From an uncultured Georgenia sp. (lineage in GTDB: Bacteria; Actinomycetota; Actinomycetes; Actinomycetales; Actinomycetaceae): a DNA stretch of 7,781 bases. The notes beneath the pieces were generated by a model, which was not told the origin of the DNA, made no database searches, and saw nothing but the letters and a program-made list of their open reading frames with translations. Position numbers and translations under genes: made by a program. Where the stretch lies: assembly GCF_937958535.1 (NCBI RefSeq), contig NZ_CALGNQ010000044.1, positions 1-7,781 on the forward strand, in the 5' to 3' direction. Positions 1-7,781 of this stretch are shown one piece after another. Every line of letters starts with the position of its first letter. Positions within the stretch are counted from its first letter, which is position 1.

Positions 1-176
1 ACACCTTCGCGGTGCGCCGCGGCAAGGAGTACCACGTGAAGAACTCCCTGCGCGGCGGCGCGGCGGACATCGTCGTGCGGTACGGCCGGGCCGACGACGA
101 GGTCCTCGTCGGGGACTGGGACGGCGACGGGCGCGACACCCTCGGCGTGCGGCGCGTGCCACCGGAGGTGCGCTGA
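1..176 (+). CDS. C-terminal end of a secreted FG-GAP/VCBS-like repeat protein (partial, 5' end outside window)
   Basis: An open frame enters from the left edge (first full codon at base 3) and stops at TGA 174-176, giving 57 residues. It reads TFAVRRGKEYHVKNSL, then VVRYGRADDEVLVGDWDGD, then GRDTLGVRR and a short tail PPEVR. The DWDGDGRDT stretch is the acidic, probably calcium-binding loop of FG-GAP/VCBS-type repeats. The TFAVRR and TLGVRR segments are two copies of the same repeat edge, so at least one full repeat and part of another are present. In actinobacteria such repeats commonly form the C-terminal domain of exported cell-wall hydrolases, peptidases or other surface enzymes, often in several copies. 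The catalytic part and any signal peptide lie upstream, so the enzyme activity cannot be named. Codon use matches the neighbouring genes. The repeat assignment is fairly secure; secretion is inferred from the family. Confidence 0.75.
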   Translation, partial: TFAVRRGKEYHVKNSLRGGAADIVVRYGRADDEVLVGDWDGDGRDTLGVRRVPPEVR

Positions 177-197
177 CCGGCCGGGCTGAGCCGTGAC

Positions 198-229
198 GCC
201 CGCCGGGTGAGGGTTCTCACCCGGCGGGC
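198..229 (+). terminator. Perfect 14-bp hairpin after the repeat-protein gene
   Basis: GCCCGCCGGGTGAG at 198-211 is followed by loop GGTT and its exact reverse complement at 216-229. It starts 21 bases after the upstream stop codon, where a terminator is expected. No T-run follows, so it is either one of the U-tract-less hairpins common in GC-rich actinobacteria or an RNA 3'-end stabiliser. A weaker imperfect hairpin (235-243 with 247-255) follows. Confidence 0.65.
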
Positions 230-259
230 AGCCGGGCCGGGGGCGTCCCCGGGCCGGGC

Positions 260-265
260 GAGAAT
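260..265 (+). promoter_or_regulatory. Candidate -10 element for leaderless xth mRNA
   Basis: GAGAAT at 260-265 ends 7 bases before the ATG at 273. A -10 hexamer at this distance would place transcription start at or next to the A of the ATG. There is no Shine-Dalgarno sequence before that ATG. The first base deviates from TANNNT and no clear -35 is visible, so this is a moderate call supported mainly by the same layout at two other genes in the window. Confidence 0.45.
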
Positions 266-272
266 GGGCCCC

Positions 273-1091
273 ATGCTCACGATCGCCACCGTCAACGTCA
301 ACGGGATCCGCGCCGCCTTCCGCCGGGGGATGGGGGAGTGGCTCGCCCAGCGCGAGCCCGACATCCTCCTCCTCCAGGAGGTGCGAGCCCCCGATGAGGT
401 CCTGCACGAGCTGCTCGGGGACGGCTGGCACGTGGCGCACCAGGCGTCCGACCTCAAGGGACGGGCCGGGGTCGCGGTGGCCTCCCGGCTGCCGGCGACG
501 GCCGTGCGCGTCGGGCTGGGGCCCGACGAGCCGCCCGTCGACACCGGGCGCTGGGTGGAGATGGACGTCGCGGTGCCCGGCCGCGACCGCCCGCTGACGG
601 TCGTCTCGGTGTACGTGCACTCCGGCACCGCCACCGAGCCGGAGCGCATGGCGGCCAAGTACGCGCACCTGGACAAGGTCACCGACCGGCTCTACGAGCT
701 GTCCCGGGAGGCCGTGGCGGGGGAGTGCGACGTCGTCGTCGGTGGGGACGTCAACATCGTGCACACGCCGCTCGACATCAAGAACTGGAAGCCCAACCAC
801 AACCGGGTCTCCGGTGTGCTCGACGCCGAGATCGCCTACCTCGACCGGTGGGTGGAGGGCATGGGCTGGACCGACGTCACGCGCCGCCTCGCCGGGGAGC
901 GGCAGGGGCCCTACACGTGGTGGTCGTGGCGCGGCAAGGCCTTCGACAACGACGCCGGCTGGCGCATCGACTACCTCTTCGCCACCGCCGAGATCGCCGA
1001 CCGTGCCCGGGAGGCGACGGTGGACCGCGCGCCGTCGTACGACCGGCGGTTCTCCGACCACGCCCCGGTCGTGGCCCGCTTCGAGCGCTGA
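273..1091 (+). CDS. xth: Exodeoxyribonuclease III family AP endonuclease
   Basis: This is a 272-residue cytoplasmic DNA repair nuclease of the exonuclease III / AP endonuclease family. The family cuts DNA 5' of abasic sites and trims damaged 3' ends in base excision repair, using Mg2+. The whole protein is one endonuclease/exonuclease/phosphatase domain with every expected motif: VNVNGIRA (7-14), LLLQEVRA with the metal-binding Glu36, VSVYVHSG with Tyr114, GGDVNIVHTPLDIKN with Asp159 and Asn161, GWRIDY with Asp233, and SDHAPVV with Asp262-His263. Length matches the family (about 260-280). The frame is open upstream to a GTG at 207, but that GTG lies inside the terminator hairpin and would add a non-conserved tail. 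The ATG at 273 starts exactly at the conserved first strand (MLTIATVNVNG); an ATG at 264 (MGPM) is the only close alternative. It is probably a single gene, converging on galK with a 56-base gap. Substrate preference between exonuclease and AP endonuclease activity cannot be read from sequence. Confidence 0.93.
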   Translation: MLTIATVNVNGIRAAFRRGMGEWLAQREPDILLLQEVRAPDEVLHELLGDGWHVAHQASDLKGRAGVAVASRLPATAVRVGLGPDEPPVDTGRWVEMDVAVPGRDRPLTVVSVYVHSGTATEPERMAAKYAHLDKVTDRLYELSREAVAGECDVVVGGDVNIVHTPLDIKNWKPNHNRVSGVLDAEIAYLDRWVEGMGWTDVTRRLAGERQGPYTWWSWRGKAFDNDAGWRIDYLFATAEIADRAREATVDRAPSYDRRFSDHAPVVARFER

Positions 1092-1111
1092 GCCCGCGCA
1101 GGGGGGGCGCG

Positions 1112-1147
1112 GCGCCGGCGGCGGCCCTCCGATGGGGCCTTCGGCGC
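1112..1147. terminator. Possible bidirectional terminator between xth and galK
   Basis: The 56-base gap between two convergent stop codons holds nested inverted repeats: GCGCCG (1112-1117) with CGGCGC (1142-1147) outside, and GGCCC (1123-1127) with GGGCC (1135-1139) inside. Position between convergent ends favours a shared terminator. The stems are short and interrupted and there is no good T-run, so the call is tentative. Confidence 0.4.
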
Positions 1148-2361
<1,214 letters not shown>

Positions 2362-2365
<4 letters not shown>

Positions 2366-3561
2366 TCGACGACCTCCCGGAAGCGGTCGGCGATGCGCTC
2401 GGGCGTGGTGTCGGAGATCCAGGCGCCCATCCCCGACTCCGAGCCGGCGAGGTACTTGAGCTTGCCCGGTGCCCGCAGCACGGAGAAGAGCTGGAGGTGG
2501 AGCCGCAGGTCGGTACGGCCCTCGTGCACCGGGGCCTGGTGCCAGGCGGCGATGTACGGCAGGCGCAGCGCCCGCTCCTCGCCGTCGCCGTTGCTCGTGA
2601 CGAAGAACTGGTCCCCGGCACGCAGCAGCCGCAGGTAGATGTCGGCGAGGTCGTCGCGCTCGGCGTCGGTGAGCGCGGGCAGGTCGGGCACGTCGCGGCG
2701 CGGGGCCAGGTGGACCTCGACGGGCCAGCGGGCCGCCGCCGGCACGTAGGCCACCCAGTGCTCGGACTCGGTGACGACGCGCCGGCCCGAGCGCAGCTCG
2801 GCCTCGAGCACGTCGCGCAGCAGGTTGCGGCCGGTGACCTGGCGGTGCTCCCGGGCCCGCCGCAGCATCGTGGCCGTGCGCGGGGTGAGGTAGGGGTAGC
2901 CGTAGATCTGCCCGTGCGGGTGGTGCAGCGTCACCCCGATCTCCCGGCCGCGGTTCTCGAAGCAGAAGACCTGCTCGATCCCGGGGACCGTGGCGAGCTC
3001 GGCGGTGCGGTCGGCCCACGCCTCGATGACGGTGCGCATGCGCCGGTGCCCCACGGTGGCGAGCGAGGCCTGCGGGTCGGGGGAGAAGCAGATGACCTCG
3101 CAGCGGCCGGCGGCCGGGCGCACCGGCCACAGCGGCTCGCCGTCGACGTAGGCGACGGTGTCCGCCACGCCGGGCACCTGCACCAGTGAGGGGAAGCGGT
3201 TCTCGAAGACGACGACGTCGTAGTCGTCGGCGGGGATCTCGCCGTCGCTGTACGCCTCGCCCGGCCGGGCCGGCGCGAGCGGGTTGGCGTCGGCCGGAGG
3301 CAGGTGGGTGCGGTTCATCCGGTGCGCGGCCATCGGCACCCACTCGCCGGTGAGGACGTCGAAACGCATCTGCGGCCCGGTGACGGGGCGGGTGACGCCG
3401 TCCGGCCCGGTCACCGGGGCGAAGCGGTCCGGCAGCGGCCGCGGGTCGTCCAACCGGCGGGTGGCGGCGCCGGAGACGTACGGCTCGGAGTCGTCGAAGT
3501 AGATGATCTCCCGGCCGTCGGCGAGGCGGCTGCGGGTCTTGCGGACGGCGTGGGTGCTCAT
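2362..3561 (-). CDS. galT: Galactose-1-phosphate uridylyltransferase
   Basis: GalT (399 residues) swaps uridylyl between UDP-glucose and galactose-1-phosphate, giving UDP-galactose and glucose-1-phosphate, the second Leloir step. It is a HIT-superfamily transferase. The active-site motif HPHGQ is at 214-218, with His216 the expected uridylylated nucleophile. Other family landmarks are FDVLTGEWVPMAAHR (67-81), VVVFENRFPSL (117-127), CEVICFSPDP (154-163), VFCFENRGREIG (198-209) and AAWHQAP (338-344). Odd point: compared by eye with remembered E. coli GalT, the zinc-site CxxC is replaced by NPLA (93-96) and its SPDH histidine by Pro163. At the iron site a Glu appears as Met232, and the second His of HAH is Gln357. 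It therefore looks like a GalT that has lost most metal ligands while keeping catalysis. The start is the ATG at 3561, overlapping the repressor stop as ATGA and preceded by GGAG. An upstream in-frame extension to 3687 is arginine-rich shadow sequence. It is the middle gene of the operon. Confidence 0.95.
2373..2378 (-). promoter_or_regulatory. Ribosome binding site of galK
   Basis: GGGAGG on the minus strand, 7 bases before the GTG at 2365 and inside the end of galT. It decides the GTG start against the long upstream open frame. Confidence 0.75.
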
Positions 3562-4373
3562 GCGATCTCCAGCGAGACGTCGTGGGTGGTGGCGGCGGCG
3601 ACGGTGGCGTCGTCGGGTTCGGCGTCGGTGACGAGGACGTCGAGGTCCGCGAGCCGGCAGAAGGTGCGCAGCCCGCGCACCCCCCACTTGCTCGAGTCGA
3701 GGACGGCGACGGCGCTGCGGCCGGTGGCGAGGAGCGCGGCGTTGGTCGCCGCCTCCTGGAGGTTGGGGGTCATGAGCCCGGCATCCGGGGTGAAGCCGTG
3801 GGCACCGAGGAACACCCAGTCCACCCGTACGTCCCGCAGGTAGTCGACCGTGGCCGGGCCGACGAGGGCGTCGGAGGGGGTGCGCTCGCCGCCGGTGAGG
3901 ACGACGGTGGGGGCCGGGCGCGCTGCCTCCGCGGCCTGCAGCGAGGCCTGGTGCAGGACGTCCGCCGCGGGCAGCGAGTTGGTGATGACGGTGAGCGTGG
4001 CGAAGTCCGGGTGGGCGGTGAGCGCCCGGGCGACGGCCAGCGTCGTCGTCCCCGCGGAGAGGGCGACGGCGTCACCGGCACGCACCCGTGACGCGGCGAG
4101 CGCGCCGATCCGGGACTTCTCCTCCTGGCGTCGGCCCGCCTTGACGGCGAAGGCGGGCTCCTGGGCGGAGGGGCCCGGGGCGACGGCGCCGCCGTGCACC
4201 CGCACGAGCAGTCCGCGGCGGACGAGCCCGGCGATGTCCCGCCGGACGGTCATCTCGGACACCCCGAGCTGCTCGACCATCTCGGCCACCCGGACGCCGC
4301 CGTTCCGGTTCACCGCGGCGAGGATGTGCTGCTGACGCTGGCGCGCGAGCAGCGGCGGAGTCGGCGATGTCAT
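3558..4373 (-). CDS. DeoR-family transcriptional repressor of the gal operon
   Basis: A 271-residue DeoR/GlpR-type regulator. The N-terminal winged helix-turn-helix spans about residues 11-62, with the recognition region LGVSEMTVRRDIAGL (36-50) and the wing RVHGGAV (58-64). The C-terminal sugar-phosphate sensor domain shows LSAGTTT (105-111), TNSL (131-134), VVLTGGE (157-163), FLGAHGF (188-194) and SSKWG (227-231), the family's phosphate-binding loops. Family members usually repress and are released by a phosphorylated sugar. Here galactose-1-phosphate or another hexose phosphate is the plausible inducer, judged from context only. It is the first gene of an operon with galT (ATGA overlap) and galK, so it probably controls its own transcript. 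I prefer the ATG at 4373 because CAGAAT lies 7 bases before it. An ATG at 4382, adding MSG, would overlap that element. Which DeoR subfamily it belongs to cannot be told here. Confidence 0.9.
   Translation of the reverse strand: MTSPTPPLLARQRQQHILAAVNRNGGVRVAEMVEQLGVSEMTVRRDIAGLVRRGLLVRVHGGAVAPGPSAQEPAFAVKAGRRQEEKSRIGALAASRVRAGDAVALSAGTTTLAVARALTAHPDFATLTVITNSLPAADVLHQASLQAAEAARPAPTVVLTGGERTPSDALVGPATVDYLRDVRVDWVFLGAHGFTPDAGLMTPNLQEAATNAALLATGRSAVAVLDSSKWGVRGLRTFCRLADLDVLVTDAEPDDATVAAATTHDVSLEIA
3567..3570 (-). promoter_or_regulatory. Ribosome binding site of galT
   Basis: GGAG on the minus strand, 5 bases before the ATG at 3561 and inside the repressor gene's last codons. It supports the ATG over an upstream start and fits translational coupling across the ATGA overlap. 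Confidence 0.65.
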
Positions 4374-4380
4374 GCCCGAC

Positions 4381-4386
4381 ATTCTG
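4381..4386 (-). promoter_or_regulatory. Candidate -10 element for the deoR-galT-galK operon
   Basis: CAGAAT on the minus strand lies 7 bases before the ATG at 4373. This repeats the xth layout (GAGAAT, 7 bases, ATG) and implies a leaderless or nearly leaderless transcript. There is no Shine-Dalgarno before either ATG. The -35 is weak; the spot about 17 bases upstream falls in the CGAAC repeats. Confidence 0.5.
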
Positions 4387-4399
4387 CCAGCAGGGCGCA

Positions 4400-4417
4400 G
4401 AACCGAACACGAACGAC
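4400..4417. promoter_or_regulatory. Candidate DeoR-type operator (GAAC direct repeats)
   Basis: Three GAAC units start at 4400, 4405 and 4411; two extend to CGAAC (4404-4408 and 4410-4414), six bases apart. On the operon strand it reads GTTCGTGTTCGGTTC. DeoR-family proteins often bind such short directly repeated TTCG-containing units. The block covers the -35 position of the candidate repressor-operon promoter, so binding would block it. This is inference; no second strong copy was found near the galT or brkB starts. Confidence 0.45.
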
Positions 4418-4420
4418 CAG

Positions 4421-4557
4421 CGTGCGGTCACCGGCCGCTGCTCCCGTCGTGCCGCCCGGACGGTACGTCCGACCGGCCGGGACCGACCACCCTGCGGTGA
4501 CCGGCCGGCACGCGCCGGTGGTCGCCCGCCGTGCTGCCCGGGCGGTTCGTCCCTACC
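4421..4557. repeat. Imperfect duplicated modules in the deoR/brkB divergent intergenic region
   Basis: Two modules occur twice in the same order. TGCGGTCACCGGCCG (4423-4437) recurs as TGCGGTGACCGGCCG (4493-4507). The segment from 4448 (CGTGCCGCCCGGACGGTACG) recurs from 4530 as CGTGCTGCCCGGGCGGTTCG, with similar bases following each. The spacing inside the unit differs (10 versus 22 bases), so this is an old tandem duplication with an indel or a pair of repeated regulatory sites. The left copy holds a perfect palindrome, CGGACG-GTA-CGTCCG (4457-4471), which is degenerate in the right copy. The right copy runs into the brkB -10. Confidence 0.55.
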
Positions 4558-4559
4558 CT
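4554..4559 (+). promoter_or_regulatory. -10 element for leaderless brkB-family gene
   Basis: TACCCT at 4554-4559 matches the actinobacterial TANNNT -10 consensus and ends 6 bases before the ATG at 4566, which places transcription start at the start codon. No Shine-Dalgarno precedes the ATG. No convincing -35 is visible. Confidence 0.6.
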
Positions 4560-4565
4560 GTAGCC

Positions 4566-5858
4566 ATGGGTACCGCCGCGCGGGGGAGCGACCGACCGAC
4601 GCTGGTCGACCGGGTCAAGGCCCTCCAGGGGCGCTGGGAGCACTCCCGGGCCGGCCGGGCACTGGCCCGGTACGGCAAGGCGCGCGGCGGCCTGCTCGCC
4701 GGCGGCATCACCTACTCCGCGCTCTTCTCGGTGTTCGCCGCGCTGGCGATCGGGTACACCGTCTTCATGGCGGTGCTCGGCAACAACGCCGAGCTTCGCG
4801 CCACCGTGCTCGACGCCGTCAACGACGCCCTGCCCGGGATCATCGACACCGGCAGCGGCGACGGGCTGCTCGACCCCGACCAGCTCGTCCAGCAGACCGC
4901 GCTCAACGCCACGAGCATCATCGCCGCGCTCGTCCTGCTGTGGACCGCGCTGAGCGTCATGGCCGCGCTGAAGAACTCGATCCGGGCGATGTTCGGCATC
5001 GTCGCCCCGCGGGAGAGCCCGGTCCGCGCCCGGCTGCGCGACCTCACCGGCTTCGTCACGATCGGTCTGGCCGTCGTCGTCACCGCAGCGCTCGGCATCG
5101 CCGCGGGAACGGCGGGCCAGTGGGTGCTCGACCGCCTCGGGGTCGAGGGCGCGCTCGCGTCCGTGGCGCTGCGCGTGCTGGGGCTGCTCGTCGTCCTGCT
5201 CGTCGACGTCGCCGTCTTCGTCCTGCTCCTCCGGGTGCTCGCCGGCGTGCGGGCCCCGCGCCGCGACCTGCTGACCGCGGCCCTCATCGGCGGTGTCGCG
5301 GCCGGGGTGCTGCGCTACTTCGGCACCAGCGTGGTCGGGGCGGCCGACGACCCGCTGCTCGCGACGGCGGCGGCGCTCATCACCCTCCTCCTGTGGATCA
5401 ACCTCCTCGCCCGGGTCACCCTCCTCGTCGCGGCGTGGACGGCGAACCCGCCCGCCCCGCCGAAGCCCACCGACGCGCGCACCACCCACTTCGACCAGAC
5501 GCCCAACTACGTCACGCTCTCCGCCCCGCACACCCTGGCCTGGGAGTACGACGCCATCACCGGGACCGTGGAGGCCGACCGGCAGGTGAGCGAGACGGCG
5601 CTCGCGGCGGACCTCGAGCGGCTGGGGGAGGAGGGCCGCGAGGTCCTCGCCACCCGGCGCGCGGACGAGGAGCGCCGGGAGTGGGAGGAGCGTCTCGCGC
5701 TGGAGGAGCGGGCGAAGGACGCCTACTGGGGCGGCGTCGTCGGGGCGCTGCGGCGGTGGAACCGGCGCCGGTTGCGGCGGCGCTACACCCGCCGGGACGG
5801 CTACCTGCAGCGCCGCGCCGAGCGCCGGGAGGCACGGGGCGAGACCGCCCACCGTTGA
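4566..5858 (+). CDS. YihY/BrkB-family inner-membrane protein
   Basis: A 430-residue integral membrane protein of the YihY/virulence factor BrkB family, once misnamed ribonuclease BN. The molecular role of the family is not settled. Six hydrophobic segments are visible at about 43-71, 115-135, 160-181, 199-227, 235-253 and 264-292. The family's typical first helix GGLLAGGITYSALFSVFAAL (41-60) follows an amphipathic basic N-terminus, and the last helix holds LLLWINLLARVTLLVAAW. After it comes a long soluble tail: THFDQTPNYVTL (307-318) and nearby residues, then a Glu/Arg-rich, probably helical stretch (about 340-385) and a very basic end (RRWNRRRLRRRYTRR, 396-410). No signal peptide is evident. 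The frame stays open upstream to 4194, but the ATG at 4566 directly follows TACCCT with leaderless spacing and starts the conserved part. It is divergent from the gal operon, convergent with sdhB, and probably transcribed alone. Family assignment is strong; function is unknown. Confidence 0.88.
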   Translation: MGTAARGSDRPTLVDRVKALQGRWEHSRAGRALARYGKARGGLLAGGITYSALFSVFAALAIGYTVFMAVLGNNAELRATVLDAVNDALPGIIDTGSGDGLLDPDQLVQQTALNATSIIAALVLLWTALSVMAALKNSIRAMFGIVAPRESPVRARLRDLTGFVTIGLAVVVTAALGIAAGTAGQWVLDRLGVEGALASVALRVLGLLVVLLVDVAVFVLLLRVLAGVRAPRRDLLTAALIGGVAAGVLRYFGTSVVGAADDPLLATAAALITLLLWINLLARVTLLVAAWTANPPAPPKPTDARTTHFDQTPNYVTLSAPHTLAWEYDAITGTVEADRQVSETALAADLERLGEEGREVLATRRADEERREWEERLALEERAKDAYWGGVVGALRRWNRRRLRRRYTRRDGYLQRRAERREARGETAHR

Positions 5859-5864
5859 GCGGAC

Positions 5865-5891
5865 GTGCGGTGGGCGGACAACCCGCCGCAC
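5865..5891 (+). terminator. First hairpin after the brkB-family gene
   Basis: GTGCGGTGGG (5865-5874) pairs with CCCGCCGCAC (5882-5891) through one U-G wobble on the + strand RNA, with a 7-base loop. It starts 6 bases after the stop codon. The wobble becomes an A-C mismatch on the minus strand, so it favours + strand transcripts. Confidence 0.5.
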
Positions 5892-5897
5892 GCAAGC

Positions 5898-5933
5898 AGA
5901 AGGCCCCCGGCTCGCAGGAGCCGGGGGCCTTCT
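5898..5933. terminator. Strong bidirectional terminator between brkB-family gene and sdhB
   Basis: A perfect 16-bp stem: AGAAGGCCCCCGGCTC (5898-5913), loop GCAG, and its exact reverse complement (5918-5933). It sits between two convergent genes, 7 bases beyond the sdhB stop. The A-rich/T-rich stem edges (AGAAGG and CCTTCT) act like a short U-tract on either strand, typical of a shared rho-independent terminator. Confidence 0.85.
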
Positions 5934-5940
5934 CGCGCTG

Positions 5941-7781
<1,841 letters not shown>

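Noticed and set aside
207..272. GTG start at 207 for xth
   Set aside because: It lies inside the perfect hairpin 198-229, has no ribosome site, and adds residues not found in exonuclease III proteins. The conserved domain begins at the ATG at 273.
2366..3343. Upstream extension of the galK frame through galT
   Set aside because: The extra part is low-complexity R/A/P-rich sequence in a wrong frame of galT. The GTG at 2365 has a strong ribosome site and a GTGA overlap.
4428..5891. Long minus-strand open frame antisense to the brkB-family gene
   Set aside because: It is extremely rich in R, G, E and D with no domain pattern, while the + strand frame encodes clear membrane helices with a matching promoter.

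Overview
The window comes from a very GC-rich genome. Almost every third codon position is G or C, GTG starts are used, and neighbouring genes overlap by 4 bases. Together with leaderless-looking starts, a secreted-protein tail of DWDGDG repeats and a mycobacterial Sdh1-like complex II, this points to an Actinomycetota chromosome. Micrococcales is my best guess, but the sequence alone does not prove it. Nothing suggests a plasmid, phage or mobile island; I see no tRNA, rRNA, CRISPR array or insertion sequence. No stretch longer than about 190 bases lacks a gene.

Layout, left to right. (1) 1-176, + strand: the last 57 codons of a protein ending in FG-GAP/VCBS-like repeats, followed by a perfect 14-bp hairpin. 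(2) 273-1091, +: an exonuclease III (xth) family AP endonuclease with all catalytic residues. (3) 1148-4373, - strand: a compact three-gene operon read right to left, DeoR-family repressor, then galT, then galK, each pair joined by a 4-base stop/start overlap. (4) 4374-4565: the divergent promoter region, with CGAAC direct repeats, a palindrome and an imperfect duplication. (5) 4566-5858, +: a six-helix YihY/BrkB-family membrane protein with a long charged tail. (6) 5859-5940: two hairpins in a row between convergent genes. (7) 5941-7781, -: sdhB and the C-terminal 366 codons of sdhA, again with a 4-base overlap; sdhA runs off the right edge.

How the genes work together. GalK phosphorylates galactose and GalT exchanges the product with UDP-glucose, so the operon covers the first two committed Leloir steps. 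The UDP-galactose 4-epimerase is not in the window and must be elsewhere. The linked DeoR-type repressor probably senses a sugar phosphate and controls its own operon, and the CGAAC repeats at its promoter are the natural candidate operator. SdhA and SdhB are the catalytic and electron-transfer subunits of complex II. Their membrane anchor should lie upstream of sdhA, outside the window. Xth and the YihY/BrkB protein look like independent single genes.

I did not find a new biological system. The most interesting points are a GalT that by eye lacks most of the metal ligands of the E. coli enzyme, the architecture of the gal/brkB divergent promoter, and the clean split between leaderless-looking first genes and Shine-Dalgarno-led internal genes.
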